A DNA stretch of 7,468 bases from Muribaculaceae bacterium (GTDB taxonomy: Bacteria; Bacteroidota; Bacteroidia; Bacteroidales; Muribaculaceae): positions 1 to 7,468 of the forward strand of contig JAIDBM010000108.1 in the NCBI GenBank assembly GCA_029056365.1, read 5' to 3'. Shown here in pieces: positions 5,974 to 7,468 of the stretch (position 1 is the stretch's first letter; each line of letters opens with the position of its first letter). Both the position numbers and the translations under genes were made by a program. The notes under the pieces were generated by a model. That model worked only from the letters and a program-made list of their open reading frames with translations, ran no database searches and was not told the origin of the DNA.

Positions 5974-6399
5974 TCAGAGCAGACTTTTGAAATAGCTGTG
6001 GTAGATTTCCGGTACCGGAGCCCCCGAGTTGGTTTTAGGATCGAAGCCCGCCAGAACTGTGCGGCAGATAGCTTTTACAGCTCCGGTGTCGGGATTTACC
6101 ACACGCTGTTCGAGTTTTACCGAACGTTCCGACACTTTCAGAATTCCGGTAAGAATCTCCAGCGGTTCCTCAAGCTGGGTCGGCTCGAAGAAATCGCAGT
6201 TTACATTCACCACCAGTAGTCCGATGTTCTGCGGAGTGAGGTGGCCGCCGTGAATCTGCGCGTAGAACGAGGCTTTTGCCACGTCCATAAGTTCAAGATA
6301 TACATTGTTGTTGACATGTCCGAACATGTCGATGTCGCGGAATCTCAGTTGCACCGGCATACGGTGCACGAATTCAATAGTTGGTACTGGTACTTCCAT
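5974..6399 (-). CDS. Acyl-CoA thioesterase, hotdog fold (4HBT/YbgC-FadM type)
   Basis: A 141-residue single hotdog domain, the normal length for the 4-hydroxybenzoyl-CoA thioesterase family. It should hydrolyse an acyl-CoA or acyl-ACP thioester in the cytoplasm; there is no signal peptide. The signature is QLRFRDIDMFGHVNNNVYLELMD at residues 18-40. Asp24 matches the family's catalytic Asp, and the GHVNN turn leads into the central helix. I keep ATG 6399 because the segment FVHRMPVQLRF before the motif looks like the first strand. The internal Met14 at 6360 would trim that strand and would avoid the 26-base overlap with lpxB. The gene is cotranscribed with lpxB, which suggests but does not prove a link to envelope lipid metabolism. 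Its 3' end faces the unknown exported gene with a 3-bp gap. The substrate is not predictable from sequence. Confidence 0.88.
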   Translation of the reverse strand: MEVPVPTIEFVHRMPVQLRFRDIDMFGHVNNNVYLELMDVAKASFYAQIHGGHLTPQNIGLLVVNVNCDFFEPTQLEEPLEILTGILKVSERSVKLEQRVVNPDTGAVKAICRTVLAGFDPKTNSGAPVPEIYHSYFKSLL

Positions 6400-7468
6400 T
6401 GGGAACGGTTCTTAGATTTTCAATTATTAGTTCGGCTGTGCGGTCGGCCGCTCTGTTGTGCCCAAGGCGTTCGCGCATGTCGGCATATCCTTCCAGCTGC
6501 ATCCGGCGCGGTTCTCTGTCGGGCAATATCCCGGCCAGTTTCGCGCCCACAAGTTCGGGAGTGCACATGTGAAGAAGCTGTTCGGGTATAATCTCGCGGT
6601 CGGCAATCAGATTCGGCAGTGATACGAAACGGATTTTCAGCAGGCGTTTCATCAGTCTGTAGGATATCGACGAGCCGTTGGCGCGATAGGTGACTACCTG
6701 CGGAACTCCGGCCAGGGCTGTTTCCAGTGTGGCTGTGCCTGATGTTACAAGCGCGGCATGACTGTGTGCAAGCAGGTTGTAGGTCTCGCCATGCAGTACG
6801 GGCAGGTCGGTGAACTGACTGTAGAATTCCGGCTCTATGCCCGGAGCGCCGGCAATCACACCGCGGTACTGAGGCATCATGTCCACGGCTTGTATCATAA
6901 CACGCAGATTGTTGCGAATCTCGCCGCGACGGCTTCCAGGAAGCAGGGCAATGATTTTGCGGTCGCGGAGCCGGTGTACTTTAAGAAATTCATCGCGCGG
7001 GGGAGCGGCCTCGATACGTTCCGCAACTTCCTCGACCGATGGGTTGCCCACATATTCCACCTCCATTCCGTGCCGACGGTAAAAGTCCGGTTCGAAAGGA
7101 AATATGGCAAAGAGTTTGGTTACAAGCTTCTTTATTTTCTTTACCCTCCATTCTTTCCAGGCCCATACCTTGGGCGAAATGTAGTAGTAAACCGGAATGC
7201 CGAGTTTTGCGGCTTTTTCGGCAAGCCGGAGATTGAAGCTCGGGTAATCGACCAGAATCAGCGCGTCGGGGCGACCGTCGGCAATGGCTTTTTTTGCCGT
7301 GCGTATGTTGCGCCATATGGCGGGCAGGTTGCGCAGAACTTCGCTGAAGCCCATAAAAGCCATCCGGCGTATGTGTATCAATGGCGTTGTGCCGGCGGCA
7401 TCGGCACATGCGTCGCCGCCGAGAAATGTGAATCTGGCGTCGGGGTCGAGTCGCCGGAGGCTTTTTAT
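6374..7468 (-). CDS. lpxB: Lipid-A-disaccharide synthase, 5' end outside the window
   Basis: LpxB (GT19) joins UDP-2,3-diacylglucosamine and lipid X to form the lipid A disaccharide at the inner face of the inner membrane. The frame stays open from the window edge at 7468, giving 364 visible residues. The segment before the TTG at 7381 is real coding sequence, with DPDARFTFLGGDA preceding MAFMGFSEVL, as in known LpxB. About 15-20 N-terminal residues are missing. Other marks are LVDYPSFNLRLAE (Asp74 of the visible part, the likely catalytic Asp), YYYISPKVWAWKEWR, FPFEPDFYRRHG, the nucleotide-sugar-binding LLPGSRRGEI, and SGTATLETALAGVPQVV. The gene appears intact up to its stop, which lies inside the downstream thioesterase gene. 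It is an essential-type housekeeping gene in most Gram-negatives and marks the right flank as core chromosome. Confidence 0.97.
   Translation of the reverse strand: MKSLRRLDPDARFTFLGGDACADAAGTTPLIHIRRMAFMGFSEVLRNLPAIWRNIRTAKKAIADGRPDALILVDYPSFNLRLAEKAAKLGIPVYYYISPKVWAWKEWRVKKIKKLVTKLFAIFPFEPDFYRRHGMEVEYVGNPSVEEVAERIEAAPPRDEFLKVHRLRDRKIIALLPGSRRGEIRNNLRVMIQAVDMMPQYRGVIAGAPGIEPEFYSQFTDLPVLHGETYNLLAHSHAALVTSGTATLETALAGVPQVVTYRANGSSISYRLMKRLLKIRFVSLPNLIADREIIPEQLLHMCTPELVGAKLAGILPDREPRRMQLEGYADMRERLGHNRAADRTAELIIENLRTVPNGSTSTNY

Noticed and set aside
6008..6019. Perfect 12-bp palindrome TCCGGTACCGGA near the convergent gene ends
   Set aside because: It lies within the thioesterase coding sequence, has no loop or T-tract, and is too short to act as a terminator. 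Chance is adequate.
7379..7381. TTG at 7381 as the start of lpxB
   Set aside because: The 29 codons upstream stay in frame and match the LpxB N-terminal region (FTFLGGDA), so the gene continues to the window edge.

Overview
This window reads as chromosomal DNA from a gut-type member of the order Bacteroidales. Muribaculaceae or Prevotella-like is my best guess. The signs are promoters of the TAnnTTTG type, AT-rich leaders without Shine-Dalgarno sequences, exported polysaccharide-degrading enzymes, a short C-terminal domain of the type IX secretion kind, and a Bacteroidales-style LpxB. Family-level placement is inference.

Layout, left to right. (1) Bases 1-52, minus strand: the first half of a TPP (thiamine pyrophosphate) riboswitch, cut by the window edge, with its promoter at about 62-69. 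It would control a thiamine gene or operon lying to the left, outside the window. (2) Bases 53-314: a divergent intergenic region that carries a perfect 16-bp tandem repeat (231-262). (3) 315-2747, plus: a large secreted GH5 enzyme resembling subfamily 8 beta-mannanases. It has three related beta-sandwich modules around the catalytic domain and a C-terminal sorting-like tail. (4) 2766-2801: a perfect 15-bp hairpin, probably its terminator. (5) 2863-2945: nested inverted repeats followed by a Bacteroidales promoter. (6) 2969-3976 and 3973-5970, plus: a two-gene, translationally coupled operon. It encodes a lipoprotein-like GH43 glycosidase and a 665-residue exported protein of no family I recognise, probably a beta-sandwich followed by an alpha/alpha toroid. 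(7) 5974-6399 and 6374-7468, minus: a hotdog-fold acyl-CoA thioesterase overlapping the end of lpxB (lipid A disaccharide synthase). lpxB runs off the right edge. These two converge on the glycosidase operon with only 3 bp between stop codons.

Taken together, 315-5970 looks like a small glycan-degradation island of two transcription units. It sits between a thiamine-regulated unit and housekeeping lipid A genes. The likely substrate is a beta-mannan or a related hemicellulose carrying side chains that a GH43 enzyme could remove, but the substrate is inferred. No SusC/SusD pair, sensor-regulator, transporter or mobile element is visible. The most interesting items are the unassigned 665-residue protein co-translated with the GH43, and the GH5 enzyme. 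The GH5 keeps both catalytic glutamates but appears to have lost three histidines that are common in GH5_8 mannanases.
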